Counted from the stretch's first letter, positions 1 through 8,706 are shown. The stretch is DNA of 64,000 nt from Gluconacetobacter entanii (GCF_003206495.1 NZ_NKUF01000012.1:21508-85507), one strand, 5' to 3'. Numbers and translations: made by a program. The notes: a model not told the origin generated them from the letters alone.

Positions 1-642
1 GCTCTTGGGCAGGAAGAACATGGAGATGAAGACCACGGCCGCCGGGATGGCCGCGATCGCCACCATCGGCCGCCAGCCCCACGCATCACTGGCGACAAAG
101 CCGATGACGTTGGCGGCGAAGATGCCGATGCCGATGGCGATGTTGAACATCGTGACCATGTGGCCGCGCTTTTTCGCCGGGGCGAGTTCGGAGATATACA
201 TCGGCACGACCTGCGTCGAACCACCCACCGCGAGGCCAAGGAACACACGCGCGGCAATCAGGGCATAGACATCCGGCGCCCATGCACACGCCATCGCGCC
301 AAGGACGAACACCGCGGTGACGATCATGACGGAGTTACGACGCCCGAAGCGTTCGGACATCCACCCGGTGATGAACGACCCCATGACCGCACCCGCAAGG
401 ATCGCGGACGCCACCATCTCCTGATAGAAGCTGCTGAGGTGGAAATCGCGCGTGATCAGCAGCAGCGCGCCGGAGACGATGCCGGTATCGTAGCCATAGA
501 GGCCACCGCAGATGGCGGCCACGATGGCTGCGAGCCAGAGTGTCTTGTGTGCGTTGGGCGAGATTTCGAGATCGGAGAGGTCAGGGATGGGTTCGGGCTG
601 CGAGATGGGTCCGGCCTGGGACTGGGGGGAATAATTCTGCAT
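1..642 (-). CDS. Sugar-porter MFS transporter, N-terminal part (runs off the window)
   Basis: The reading frame starts at the ATG at 642 and stays open to the window edge, giving the first 214 residues. It has a short hydrophilic N-terminus, then hydrophobic helices with the sugar-porter marks: a GYDTGIVSGALL-like first helix, GWMSERFGRR in the loop after helix 2, and MYISELAPAKKRG after helix 4. These place it in the MFS sugar porter family, which carries hexoses, pentoses or polyols with protons across the inner membrane. The substrate cannot be read from the sequence. It lies 26 bases downstream of selO on the same strand. The C-terminal half is outside the window, so intactness is unknown. 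Confidence 0.85.
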   Translation of the reverse strand, partial: MQNYSPQSQAGPISQPEPIPDLSDLEISPNAHKTLWLAAIVAAICGGLYGYDTGIVSGALLLITRDFHLSSFYQEMVASAILAGAVMGSFITGWMSERFGRRNSVMIVTAVFVLGAMACAWAPDVYALIAARVFLGLAVGGSTQVVPMYISELAPAKKRGHMVTMFNIAIGIGIFAANVIGFVASDAWGWRPMVAIAAIPAAVVFISMFFLPKS

Positions 643-668
643 GCGTGTTCCTTTGTTTCGATATCTGT

Positions 669-2141
669 CTAATTCCCGGCATTGCGCAGGGTTCCATCCG
701 TTTCGCACCGGACATGACCTGCCGCGCCAAGGGCGGCCTTCATTTCCGCGACATGCGCCATGGCCGCATGGAATGCGGACCAGTCATCGTCCCGGGCGAT
801 GGGCCGCCATATGTCTTCCACCGTCTCGATCCACATCGCGCATGGATCGTCGCGGGTGAAATAGGGAAGCGAGACATCGACCCCCGCGCGTGGCGGATGG
901 CTTTCGATCTGCTTTCGCAACGTCTGGAACGCCGGGGATTCGTAAAAGTACTTCCTCGGTCCAGACATGGCGCGGTCGCGACTGATGGCGCCACCATACC
1001 AGTCAAAGAACAGGAATTCAAACCCGATCGCACTTTCTTCGAGAAAAGACCACACGGATTCGCGCAGTTCCGTGGACGTATTTCTTGATATTTCCTCAAC
1101 ACCAAGACGTTGCAGTGCACAAATATCGAGGAACCTTTCGTACCTTTGAGGAAACTTTTCGAAAATACTTCTGATCTTCTCCATTTCCGAAAATGGCAGC
1201 AGGCATTCCGCCATCCGCGCCAGATTCCACATCATCGCGGTTGGTTGCCGGCCAAAGGCATACAGGCCGGAATGATCGAAATAGGCCGCCGTGAAGGTTG
1301 GATTGTAATGCGGCGCAAACCGCCACGGGCCATAATCGAAGCTTTCGCCCGCGATGTTGATGTTGTCGGTATTGAGCACGCCATGCACGAACCCCGCACT
1401 CATCCACTGCGCCGTCAGCAGTGCGAGGCGCGTACATAGTGCATCGAGCAGGGTCGCCGCCGGGTCCTCCGCCCCCGTCAGGGCGGGATAGTACGTCTCC
1501 ATCACGTAATCGAGCAGGCGACGCAGCGACGGCGTATCCTGCATCGCGGCAAGGCGCTGGAACGTGCCGATGCGGATATGCGAATGACCCAGTCGCGCCA
1601 GCACGCATGATCGCGTGGGCGAAGGCTCGTCCCCCCGGTGCAGCGCCTCCCCCGTCTCGATCACGCTGAGACTGCGCGAGGTGGTGACGCCGATCGCATC
1701 CAGCGTCTCGCTCGCCAGGATTTCGCGCATGCCCCCCTTGAGCGTCAATCGCCCGTCGCCCCCGCGCGACCACGGCGTCGTGCCGCTGCCTTTCGTCCCG
1801 ATATCGAGCAGCCGCCCGTCGCACGCATCATATAACTGCGCGAACAGGAAGCCGCGCCCGTCGCCAAGGTCGGGGTTGTAGGCCTGGAACTGATGGCCGT
1901 GATAGCGCAGCGCCAGCGGCTGCGGCAGGCTGCCGGGCAGCGCCCTGAACCGGCCAAGGTGGGCGATCCACTCCGCCTCCGTCAGGGTGTCGAGGCCGAT
2001 GCGCGCCGCCGCTTCCTGATTGCGAAAGCGCAGGATATGGGCCGGGAAGCTGGCGGGCTGCACCGGGTCATAGAACGCATCCCCCAGCGTCATGTGCCGT
2101 GTATCGGGTCGGTAGGCGGGGGAAAAGGGCATAAGGTTCAA
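669..2141 (-). CDS. selO: SelO/YdiU-family protein adenylyltransferase
   Basis: The 490-residue product is a full-length SelO (YdiU) pseudokinase. The family transfers AMP from ATP to Ser, Thr or Tyr of target proteins, with roles in redox and stress control. Visible marks are GTKGSGTTPWSRGGDGR at about 115-131 with the nucleotide-binding lysine (K117), the segment LKGGMREILASETL, and the catalytic region HGVLNTDNINI with D259/N260 and the metal-binding aspartate D269 in ESFDYGP. The bacterial protein has no selenocysteine. Its start overlaps the stop of the upstream CoA-hydrolase gene by 4 bases (ATGA), so the two are probably translationally coupled. The functional link between them is unknown. 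Confidence 0.93.
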   Translation of the reverse strand: MNLMPFSPAYRPDTRHMTLGDAFYDPVQPASFPAHILRFRNQEAAARIGLDTLTEAEWIAHLGRFRALPGSLPQPLALRYHGHQFQAYNPDLGDGRGFLFAQLYDACDGRLLDIGTKGSGTTPWSRGGDGRLTLKGGMREILASETLDAIGVTTSRSLSVIETGEALHRGDEPSPTRSCVLARLGHSHIRIGTFQRLAAMQDTPSLRRLLDYVMETYYPALTGAEDPAATLLDALCTRLALLTAQWMSAGFVHGVLNTDNINIAGESFDYGPWRFAPHYNPTFTAAYFDHSGLYAFGRQPTAMMWNLARMAECLLPFSEMEKIRSIFEKFPQRYERFLDICALQRLGVEEISRNTSTELRESVWSFLEESAIGFEFLFFDWYGGAISRDRAMSGPRKYFYESPAFQTLRKQIESHPPRAGVDVSLPYFTRDDPCAMWIETVEDIWRPIARDDDWSAFHAAMAHVAEMKAALGAAGHVRCETDGTLRNAGN

Positions 2142-3196
2142 CCTCGGGACTCAGGCAGGACAGGAAGGTCAAGCGAGACGGCGGCAGGGGCGAAGCAGGC
2201 CTCGACCTGCGGCACCGGCACCACGTCATCCGCGCCACAGGACCAGCACGGGGCATTGTCACGGTCAATCAGGCGCGCACGGACCCCTTCGGCGAAATCC
2301 GGACGCGCGACCAGCGCACAGACAAGGCGGAACTCCTGCTCCAGCACCATGTCAAGGTCGGGCAGCGCCCGCGCCCTGAAAAATGCGCGCCATGCCACCT
2401 CTACCGCGAACGGGTCCGCCTGCGCCAGCGCCGCAAGGTCATCGCGCGCCCACGGGGCGTCGCAGGCATGCAGGCGTTCAGTCACCACCCGCATGTCGGG
2501 GGCATCATACACGGCGTCAACCCCGGCCATGTCGCCCCAGCCGCCATCGGCCACCGGCACGCGGGGCGCGAGGTCGAGCACACGCCCCGCCGGATGGCGT
2601 GCAAGGTCGGCCGCCACCTGTTCCAGATCGCCCGAGGGCACCATCCGGTCGGCAAAGCCACAGGCGATGGCCTGCGCCCCGTCCATCCGCCCGCCCGTCA
2701 CCGCAAGGCGCAGCCCCGACAGGCCCGGCGCGCGCGACAGCAGGTACGACCCGCCCGCATCCGGGGTCAGGGCGATCGCGACCTCCGGCATGGCCAGGAC
2801 GGAACGCTCCGTCACGATGCGATGACGCACATGCCCGCCCAGACCGATGCCGCCGCCCATCGCGATCCCGTCCATGAAGGAGACGATCGGCTTGGGATAG
2901 CCCGCCAGCACGGAGACAAGGCGATAGCTGGCGCGAAAGACCGCGCGCACCGCCGCAACCCCATCCGTGGGCAGCAGCGCATGAAGTGCCCGCAGGTCGC
3001 CCCCGGCGCAGAAGGCGCGTGGCGTCGTACTGTCGAGGATGATGGTCCGCACGTCACGATCCCCGCGCCAGCGCTCAAGGCAGGCGGAGATCCCTTCGAT
3101 CATGCCGATATCAAGTGCATTGAGTGCCCGCGGGCGGTCCAGCGTGATGCGCCCCAGATGCCCCTGGCGTGAAATACGCAGCGTTTCGTGTGTCAT
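2138..3196 (-). CDS. Enoyl-CoA hydratase/isomerase family protein, 3-hydroxyisobutyryl-CoA hydrolase type
   Basis: The 352-residue protein (start at 3196) is a crotonase-fold enzyme of the 3-hydroxyisobutyryl-CoA hydrolase subgroup, which acts in valine breakdown. It shows the CoA/oxyanion segment AFCAGGDLRALH at about 61-72, GIAMGGGIGLGGH at about 110-122 and MPEVAIALTPDAGGS at about 137-150, where the glutamate and the PDxGGS element are typical of this subgroup. The length fits the hydrolases better than the shorter hydratases (about 260 residues). An upstream in-frame ATG at 3271 would add 25 residues with no homology-like features, so I prefer 3196. It is upstream of and coupled to selO. 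A short-chain enoyl-CoA hydratase is the alternative. Confidence 0.85.
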   Translation of the reverse strand: MTHETLRISRQGHLGRITLDRPRALNALDIGMIEGISACLERWRGDRDVRTIILDSTTPRAFCAGGDLRALHALLPTDGVAAVRAVFRASYRLVSVLAGYPKPIVSFMDGIAMGGGIGLGGHVRHRIVTERSVLAMPEVAIALTPDAGGSYLLSRAPGLSGLRLAVTGGRMDGAQAIACGFADRMVPSGDLEQVAADLARHPAGRVLDLAPRVPVADGGWGDMAGVDAVYDAPDMRVVTERLHACDAPWARDDLAALAQADPFAVEVAWRAFFRARALPDLDMVLEQEFRLVCALVARPDFAEGVRARLIDRDNAPCWSCGADDVVPVPQVEACFAPAAVSLDLPVLPESRG

Positions 3197-3321
3197 CGCG
3201 ACGGCGTCTCCGAATTGTCGTGCATCTTCAAGCATGACAGAATAAAGGAGCGGAACCCCCACCAGCCGCATGTTTTAATCAGCGCGCGATCATGTGACGT
3301 CAGGAAGGACAGGACAACGTA

Positions 3322-3816
3322 ATGGGTATCGACGCCCGGACCTATCGGGATGCAATGGCGCGACTGGGTGCGGCCGTAAATGTGGTGACAACCGGCACGC
3401 TGGAAGACCAGGCCGGATTTACCGCTTCGGCCGTGTGTTCCGTCACCGATGCGCCGCCGACCCTGCTGGTCTGTGTCAACCGGGCGTCACGCATCCGCCC
3501 GCGCTTTCGCGAGGGGGCGGCGATGTGCATCAACGTGCTGTCCGCAGCGCAGCAGGAGATTTCGGGCATATTCGCCTCCGCCCGGGAACAGCATGAACGC
3601 TTCGCCTTTGGCCACTGGGCCACGCTGACGACCGGTGCACCGGTGCTGGAGGAGGCGGTGACCTCCTTCGACTGCCGGATCGAGCGCATCGTGGAGGTCG
3701 GGACCCATAGCGTGATGTTCGGCGCGGTCGAAAGCCTGCGCAATGGCGACAGCCATGGTGGCCTGATCTATTTCAACCGCACCTACCATATCCTGCCCCC
3801 CTCCGGCGAAGCCTGA
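3322..3816 (+). CDS. Flavin reductase family (FMN-binding) protein
   Basis: The 164-residue product matches the short-chain flavin reductases (HpaC/RutF type), which reduce FMN or FAD with NAD(P)H and feed reduced flavin to two-component monooxygenases. Typical elements are the N-terminal FRDAMxxLGAAVNVVTT-like strand, GFTASAVCSVTDAPPTLLVCVNR for flavin phosphate binding, INVLSAAQQ, and a C-terminal GLIYFNRTYHIL. No partner monooxygenase is adjacent, so the physiological electron acceptor is unknown. It is divergent from the CoA-hydrolase gene and separated from it by about 125 bases that must hold both promoters. Confidence 0.85.
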   Translation: MGIDARTYRDAMARLGAAVNVVTTGTLEDQAGFTASAVCSVTDAPPTLLVCVNRASRIRPRFREGAAMCINVLSAAQQEISGIFASAREQHERFAFGHWATLTTGAPVLEEAVTSFDCRIERIVEVGTHSVMFGAVESLRNGDSHGGLIYFNRTYHILPPSGEA

Positions 3817-3893
3817 AACCACACGGGGATTTTACGCGAAATTAATCCCTTTGCGACCGTATGGGTCCTCCCGGACATGGCAGGACACGGCGG

Positions 3894-4052
3894 ATGCGCA
3901 AGATCAGACCACGCGACGGCAGGACACGGCAGGAAGGCGACGAAGGACCGGATGTGCCGGTCGTGACATGGCGCATGCTGATCGGGATACAGGTGGGGGT
4001 GACGGTGTTCATCATGCTCATGGCATGGTGGGACAGCACCCTGCCGCGCTGA
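3894..4052 (+). CDS. Small single-span membrane protein, unknown
   Basis: A 52-residue frame starts at an ATG at 3894. The first 30 residues are very basic and hydrophilic (RKIRPRDGRTRQ), then one membrane-spanning stretch follows, about residues 34-50 (MLIGIQVGVTVFIMLMAWW), and then a short tail. The positive N-terminus suggests N-in topology. An ATG at 3861 would give 63 residues. I do not recognise a family. A repeat copy follows 38 bases downstream, as after many real genes here, which supports it slightly. Confidence 0.5.
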   Translation: MRKIRPRDGRTRQEGDEGPDVPVVTWRMLIGIQVGVTVFIMLMAWWDSTLPR

Positions 4053-4090
4053 AGTCGCGTCCCTTGCAGTAAGTATTTGTTAAAATTAAT

Positions 4091-4171
4091 AAAAGTTTTT
4101 GGGTGCCGCCTTTTTCCAAAAAGGCGGCGTCTTCGAAGCTTTTCAGGTCAAAAGCTTCACCAAAAACTTTT
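4091..4171 (+). repeat. Three-way-junction repeat, copy 1 (GC hairpin first)
   Basis: Outer arms AAAAGTTTTTGG (4091-4102) and CCAAAAACTTTT (4160-4171) enclose hairpin A (GCCGCCTTTTT / AAAAAGGCGGC) and hairpin B (GAAGCTTTT / AAAAGCTTC). The copy lies between the small membrane protein and the Zur-type gene, both on the plus strand. Similar copies recur ten more times in this window. Confidence 0.9.
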
Positions 4172-4290
4172 TCACGTCTTCTCGCTCCATCCCATGTTGA
4201 TTGCGCACATAGGCTTACCACCTGCCGGGGGGTTCATCACCGCCGGATTGAGGCGTATATCCGCACAGGATGACAGGAGCGGCAGGACAG

Positions 4291-4800
4291 ATGGGCAAGG
4301 ATGATCGCCACGACGACACGGGGACACAAACCACCGTCTTCGGCGTCGAAGTCGAACGGATGCTGGACCGTGCGCATGACATGTGCCGCCGCCATGGCGC
4401 ACGCATGACGCAGCAGCGCCGCCTGGTACTCGGTCTGGTGCTGAGCGCCGACCGGCCCATCGGGGCCTACGACCTGCTCGACCGCCTGCGCCGCGACACG
4501 AAGGGGGCCGCGCCGCCGACCGTCTATCGCGCGCTGGACTTCCTGCTCGAACAGGGACTGATCCACAAGATCGAGCGCCTGTCCGCCTTCGTCGCCTGCC
4601 GCCACATGCTCCACAGCGCGCATGAATGCGACAACCACCTGCATAGTGCCCAGTTCCTGATCTGCACCAAATGCGGGCATGTCACCGAACTTGAAGACAG
4701 CCAGATCGTCCATGCGCTGGTCACCGCGACACAGGCGCGGCAGTTCAGCCTGCGCACCTCTACCATCGAAGCCGAGGGCATCTGCGCTGCCTGTTCCTGA
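4291..4800 (+). CDS. zur: Fur-family transcriptional regulator, Zur-like
   Basis: The 169-residue protein is a Fur-superfamily metal-sensing repressor. The N-terminal winged helix holds MTQQRRLVLGLVLSADRPIG and the recognition segment APPTVYRALDFLLEQGLIHKIE. The following LSAFVACRH and the two CxxC pairs (ICTKCGHV and ICAACS at the C-terminus) that bind structural zinc are typical of Zur, the zinc uptake regulator, more than of Fur or PerR. It would repress zinc importers when zinc is replete; no zinc transporter genes are in the window. I chose the ATG at 4291 over the one at 4270 because an AGGAG lies about 12 bases upstream. The Zur assignment is inference. Confidence 0.85.
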   Translation: MGKDDRHDDTGTQTTVFGVEVERMLDRAHDMCRRHGARMTQQRRLVLGLVLSADRPIGAYDLLDRLRRDTKGAAPPTVYRALDFLLEQGLIHKIERLSAFVACRHMLHSAHECDNHLHSAQFLICTKCGHVTELEDSQIVHALVTATQARQFSLRTSTIEAEGICAACS

Positions 4801-4825
4801 AAGCTGTTTAAAACAACATATTAAT

Positions 4826-4905
4826 AAAAGTTTTTGGGTGCCGCCTTTTTCCAAAAAAGCGGCGTCTTCGAAGCTTTTTGGAAAAAAGCTTCACCAAAAA
4901 CTTTT
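4826..4905 (+). repeat. Three-way-junction repeat, copy 2 (GC hairpin first)
   Basis: It begins 25 bases after the zur stop and has the same arms and order as copy 1 (AAAAGTTTTTGG ... CCAAAAACTTTT). Hairpin A carries one bulge, and hairpin B is GAAGCTTTTT against AAAAAAGCTTC. It could end zur transcripts. Confidence 0.9.
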
Positions 4906-5061
4906 GATACTTTCAGGATTTCACAGTGGCCCCCAACGGATGCCACCTGCCGCATCACAGTGATTGCATCCCCGGCGCATTTCCCGGCATGATGCGGGCC
5001 AGCCTGCCGCCACGGGGCGGAGCACAAACCACAGAGCCCCGCATCCGGGCGGAGTGTCGCG

Positions 5062-5610
5062 ATGACGCGTTCGCGTCGCAACGAAACGGGCGAACTGCCC
5101 CTGCCGTATCCCCCCGCCACCCCACGGGACAACGGGCCGCACCCCAAAAAACGCAAGGCCCGCCAGCCTGATACGCCCCCCGCCGGGCAGGAGGACCTGT
5201 TCGCACATCCCCTGCCGCCAGTCGCGGTCCCGCCACGGCGGGTCACGCACCTTGACGCGGCGGAGGTGGGCCTGTCCTTCGTCCCCCTGCGGAAGTTCGG
5301 GCCTGCCGACGCCACCGACGGTTTTTTCTATATCGTCACGACAATGTTGCAGGCCGATTCCATGCTGGCCAACGGCATCGCCATCAGTCCCCGCGCCCCC
5401 GTACCGCTGACGGAACGGCCGGGCGTCATGGCGTGGTACGCGGACATGAGCGAGGACATGGACGCCATCGCCGACGAAGGCGGTGTGGCGATCCTGCGAC
5501 TGCGGCGTTTTATGGTGAATGATCTGGTCGAAAATGATCCTGATCATACCCGGGCCTATGGGGTTCCATGCTACTTCCTGACAGGTGTGGCGCGTTCCGC
5601 GCCGATCTGA
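5062..5610 (+). CDS. Hypothetical protein with Pro/Arg-rich N-terminus
   Basis: The 182-residue product has no family I recognise. Residues 1-60 are rich in Pro, Arg and Lys (PYPPATPRDNGPHPKKRKAR) and look disordered. Residues 70-182 look folded, with a regular mix of strands and helices (GFFYIVTTMLQADSMLANGIAIS, TERPGVMAWYADMSEDMDAIADEGGVAILRL-type text, YFLTGVA). There is no signal peptide or membrane span. The frame is open and long in a high-GC setting, and coding periodicity looks normal. It stands alone between the zur repeat and the galP-like gene. Confidence 0.6.
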   Translation: MTRSRRNETGELPLPYPPATPRDNGPHPKKRKARQPDTPPAGQEDLFAHPLPPVAVPPRRVTHLDAAEVGLSFVPLRKFGPADATDGFFYIVTTMLQADSMLANGIAISPRAPVPLTERPGVMAWYADMSEDMDAIADEGGVAILRLRRFMVNDLVENDPDHTRAYGVPCYFLTGVARSAPI

Positions 5611-5726
5611 GCAGGAATTGAAACAGGCCGGACCTCCCGGCGGCCCTTTATCTGAGCCCGAACCGACCGGGGCCCCGTGCCCGCGCGTTGGTAACGAAGA
5701 AGAAATAAAATGAAGGATCAGCATAT

Positions 5727-7190
5727 ATGAATCAGTCCGTCACGCAGCCCGTGGGGTCGTCGCGCATGCGCTCCCTGATCATCGGGTGCCTTGCGGCGCT
5801 GGCGGGCCTGATGGCCGGTCTGGATATCGGCGTCATTTCCGGCGCGCTGGATTTCGTGGCCAAGGAATTCCATGCCTCCACCGTGGCGCAGGAATGGATC
5901 GTCAGTTCCATGATGGCGGGCGCAGCCCTGGGGTCGATGTGCGCGGGGTGGATGTCGCACCATATCGGGCGCAAGCGTACGCTGCTGGTGGGTGCCGTGG
6001 TGTTCGTCGCCGGTTCCTTGGAATGTGCGCTGGCATGGTCGGTGCCGTCGATGATCATCGGCCGCGCGGTCATGGGGCTGGCGATCGGGGTCGCGGCCTT
6101 CACGGCGCCGCTCTACCTGTCGGAAATCGCGAGCGAGACAGCACGCGGGGCCATGATCTCCACCTATCAGTTGATGATCACGGCGGGCATCTTCCTCGCC
6201 TTCATGAGCAATACGTTCTTCAGCTATTCCGGCAACTGGCGCGGGATGTTCGCCGTGGCGGCGATACCGGGGGTGCTGTTCCTGATCGGTGCGCTGTTCC
6301 TGCCGTTCAGCCCGCGCTGGCTGATGATGAAGGGCCGCCGCAGCGAGGCGCTGGAGGTGCTGGCCAACCTGCGTGACAGCCGCAGCGACGCCCGGCGCGA
6401 GATCCAGAGCATCAGCGACCAGCTTCAGCAGAAGCAGAAGGGCTGGGCGCTGCTGGCGAACCGCAACTTCCGCCGTTCCATCCTGCTGGGCATGGGCCTG
6501 CAGATCATGCAGCAGTTGGCCGGCGTGAACGTGGTCATGTATTACGCGCCCAAGATCTTCGCGCTGGCGGGCTATGTCGGCCCGGCGCAGTTGTTGTGCA
6601 CGGCGATGGTCGGTCTGGTGAACATGCTGGCGACGTTCGTGGCCATCGGGCTGGTGGACAAATGGGGGCGCAAGCCGATCCTGTATACAGGCTTCCTCAT
6701 CATGGCGGTTGGCATGGGTAGCCTCGGGCTGCTGCTCAACTCCCTGCCGCTGGGTCCGGGGGAGCAGATCATCGCCGTGTTCATGCTGATGATCTACATC
6801 TCCGGCTTTTCCATGTCGGCAGGCCCCCTGATCTGGGTCCTGTGTTCGGAGGTCCAGCCGTTGCAGGGGCGTGACCTTGGGATTTCCATTTCCACATTGA
6901 CCAACTGGATCGCCAACATGATCATCGGCGCGACCTTCCTGTCGCTGCTGCAATGGATCGGCAATGGCCCGACCTTCTGGATGTTTGCGGCCTTCAACCT
7001 GGCGTTCGTGTTCGTGACGTGGCGCTTCATCCCCGAGACGCGGGACATGAGCCTGGAGGGGATCGAACAGCGCCTGATGGCCGGCCTGCCGCTGCGCGAG
7101 ATCGGACAGCCGTCGCGCAAGGCGGCGCAGGATGCCAGCAGCGCCCGGATCCCGCAGGAATCTTCGGACGTGGTTCCCAAAGGTCCGTGA
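5727..7190 (+). CDS. MFS sugar:H+ symporter, GalP/XylE-like
   Basis: This 487-residue inner-membrane transporter is a complete sugar porter with 12 predicted helices. Visible signatures are GLDIGVISGALDF in helix 1, GWMSHHIGRKR after helix 2, LYLSEIASETARGAM after helix 4, the central loop FSPRWLMMKGRRSEA, GLQIMQQLAGVNVVMYYAPKIF in helix 7 (the QQLxGxNxxxYY motif of hexose carriers), WGRKPIL, and a C-terminal FIPETRDMSLEGIE. Family members import galactose, glucose, xylose or arabinose with protons; the closest type by motif is GalP. It is convergent with pqqE, with a palindrome and a repeat between them. Confidence 0.92.
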   Translation: MNQSVTQPVGSSRMRSLIIGCLAALAGLMAGLDIGVISGALDFVAKEFHASTVAQEWIVSSMMAGAALGSMCAGWMSHHIGRKRTLLVGAVVFVAGSLECALAWSVPSMIIGRAVMGLAIGVAAFTAPLYLSEIASETARGAMISTYQLMITAGIFLAFMSNTFFSYSGNWRGMFAVAAIPGVLFLIGALFLPFSPRWLMMKGRRSEALEVLANLRDSRSDARREIQSISDQLQQKQKGWALLANRNFRRSILLGMGLQIMQQLAGVNVVMYYAPKIFALAGYVGPAQLLCTAMVGLVNMLATFVAIGLVDKWGRKPILYTGFLIMAVGMGSLGLLLNSLPLGPGEQIIAVFMLMIYISGFSMSAGPLIWVLCSEVQPLQGRDLGISISTLTNWIANMIIGATFLSLLQWIGNGPTFWMFAAFNLAFVFVTWRFIPETRDMSLEGIEQRLMAGLPLREIGQPSRKAAQDASSARIPQESSDVVPKGP

Positions 7191-7204
7191 TCCCTGGCGG
7201 GACC

Positions 7205-7226
7205 GGCAGGGAGCATGCTCCCTGCC
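7205..7226. repeat. 22 bp perfect GC-rich palindrome
   Basis: A perfect inverted repeat with arms GGCAGGGAGCA and TGCTCCCTGCC lies 15 bases after the galP-like stop and just before repeat copy 3. Similar GCAGGGA-type palindromes sit beside other repeat copies (20394-20413). It may act as a hairpin at the transcript end. Confidence 0.75.
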
Positions 7227-7238
7227 TCCAGATCATCA

Positions 7239-7320
7239 GAAATTTTCCGGTGAAGACTTTTTCGGAAAGCTTCAAGGAACACCGCTCTTTTTTGAAAAAA
7301 AGCGGCATCCGGAAACTTTT
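7239..7320 (-). repeat. Three-way-junction repeat, copy 3 (divergent, compensated arms)
   Basis: The copy runs in the opposite order (hairpin B first). The outer arms have changed on both sides: TTTCCGG on the left and CCGGAAA on the right, instead of TTTTTGG and CCAAAAA. Hairpin A reads CCGCT/AGCGG, which also keeps pairing. It lies between convergent genes, ending 1 base from the pqqE stop. Confidence 0.85.
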
Positions 7321-7321
7321 G

Positions 7322-8422
7322 TCAGTCTTCGCTGCTGTTGGCGTAACGACGATAGATGAAAGGCGGCGGCACGGCAGGCAGAGCCGCGATTGCCGCGCTG
7401 ATCCGGTCATGGGCTGGCGCTCGTTCGCATACCGGATCGGTCGCCGCCGCGTCCCCCGCCAGCGCCAGTGCCTGACAGCGACACCCGCCCCAGTCCTTTT
7501 CACGCTGGTCGCAGGTGCGGCACGGCGCGGGCATCCAGTCCGTTCCCCGGAACATGGTGAACAGCGGGGCGTGATCCCATATCGTGCCCAGAGATGCTTC
7601 CCCGATGTCAGGAATATGCACCCCCGGGATGCTTTCCGCCGCATGGCACGGCAGCACCCGGCCAGAGGGGGAGACATTGACGAAACGCCGCCCCCACCCC
7701 CCCATGCACGGTTTGGGCTGGTCGGCATAATAATCGGGCGTCACATAATCGATGGACAGGCGACCGGCATACTGCGCCCGTGCGGCCTCCACCGCACGGG
7801 TGGCCTGTTCCACCTGTTCGCGCGTCGGCATCAGGGCATTGCGATTGCGCAGGCCCCAGCCATAATATTGCGTATGCGCGATCTCCACCCGCCGCGCACC
7901 CATCCGGGCCGCCGCGTCGATCATCTGCGCCACGCGCCCGACATTTTCGCGGTAGATGACGAAGTTGAGCGTCAGCGGCATGCCATCGGCCACCACCATC
8001 TCGGCGGCGGCCATCTTCTTCGCCTGCGCGCCCTTCATGCCGCCGACATGTTCGGCATTCGTAGTCTCGATATCCTGAAACGACAGTTGCACATGATCCA
8101 ACCCTGCCGCCACCAATGCGGCGAAGGCGGCGGGCGTCATCAGCACGCCCGACGTGATCAGGTTCGTATAAAGCCCGCGTCCCACCGCATGACGGACCAG
8201 TTCGGGCAGGTCGGGACGCGCCATTGGCTCGCCCCCGGAAAAGTGCACCTGCAACACACCAAGGTCCGCCGCCTGATCAAGTATGTCGATCCATTGCGCC
8301 GTGGTCAGTTCATTGGCGCGCGGCTCCAGCGCCAATGGGTTGGAGCAGTACGGGCACTGCAACGGACACCGATGTGTCAGTTCCGCCAGCAGGCTCATCG
8401 GGGGCGCGGGTTTTTCCGTCAT
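7322..8422 (-). CDS. pqqE: PQQ biosynthesis radical SAM protein PqqE
   Basis: PqqE joins the Glu and Tyr side chains of the precursor peptide PqqA, the first chemical step of pyrroloquinoline quinone synthesis, with PqqD as peptide chaperone. The 366-residue product has the radical SAM cluster motif CPLQCPYC (C19, C23, C26), the FSGGEPMARPDL segment, and a C-terminal SPASM domain with many cysteines for auxiliary iron-sulfur clusters (CMGGWGRRFVNVSPSG, LPCHA, PCRTCDQREKDWGGCRCQA). Its start overlaps pqqD by 4 bases. It is the last gene of the pqqABCDE operon. Confidence 0.97.
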   Translation of the reverse strand: MTEKPAPPMSLLAELTHRCPLQCPYCSNPLALEPRANELTTAQWIDILDQAADLGVLQVHFSGGEPMARPDLPELVRHAVGRGLYTNLITSGVLMTPAAFAALVAAGLDHVQLSFQDIETTNAEHVGGMKGAQAKKMAAAEMVVADGMPLTLNFVIYRENVGRVAQMIDAAARMGARRVEIAHTQYYGWGLRNRNALMPTREQVEQATRAVEAARAQYAGRLSIDYVTPDYYADQPKPCMGGWGRRFVNVSPSGRVLPCHAAESIPGVHIPDIGEASLGTIWDHAPLFTMFRGTDWMPAPCRTCDQREKDWGGCRCQALALAGDAAATDPVCERAPAHDRISAAIAALPAVPPPFIYRRYANSSED

Positions 8423-8706
8423 GGCAGCAGCACCTGTCGCGCCACAAGGTCGGCGGCCATTTCCATGACATCGCGCGCAATCAGGTCACGCGGGGCGGCA
8501 AAACGCGCGGCAAGGTCGGTGACGATCGCATCGAGCGTGCGCGTCCCATCGACAAGGCGCAGGATCTCCACCGCGACGGGATCGGGCAGGAAGGCGCGTT
8601 CGGGCGCCTGTATCACCCACTGGTCGCGCACACGGTCATGCTGCAGCCGCACGCCACGGGCAAACCTTACGACGCTGTCGGGTGTCAGCGTAGGGGCGTC
8701 CGTCAT
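8419..8706 (-). CDS. pqqD: PQQ biosynthesis peptide chaperone PqqD
   Basis: This 95-residue protein has the PqqD fold signature: a winged-helix-like domain with FARGVRLQHDRVRDQW, then APERAFLPDPVAVEILRLVDG (the family PERV.L-type motif), and a C-terminal helix DVMEMAADLVARQVLL. PqqD binds PqqA tightly and presents it to PqqE. It overlaps pqqC upstream and pqqE downstream by 4 bases each, which points to coupled translation and matched amounts. The position between pqqC and pqqE is the classic gene order. Confidence 0.95.
   Translation of the reverse strand: MTDAPTLTPDSVVRFARGVRLQHDRVRDQWVIQAPERAFLPDPVAVEILRLVDGTRTLDAIVTDLAARFAAPRDLIARDVMEMAADLVARQVLLP

Noticed and set aside
5718..6953. A 411-residue minus-strand frame over the galP-like gene
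   Set aside because: His/Gln/Arg-rich composition of a shadow frame; the plus-strand transporter has clear family motifs.
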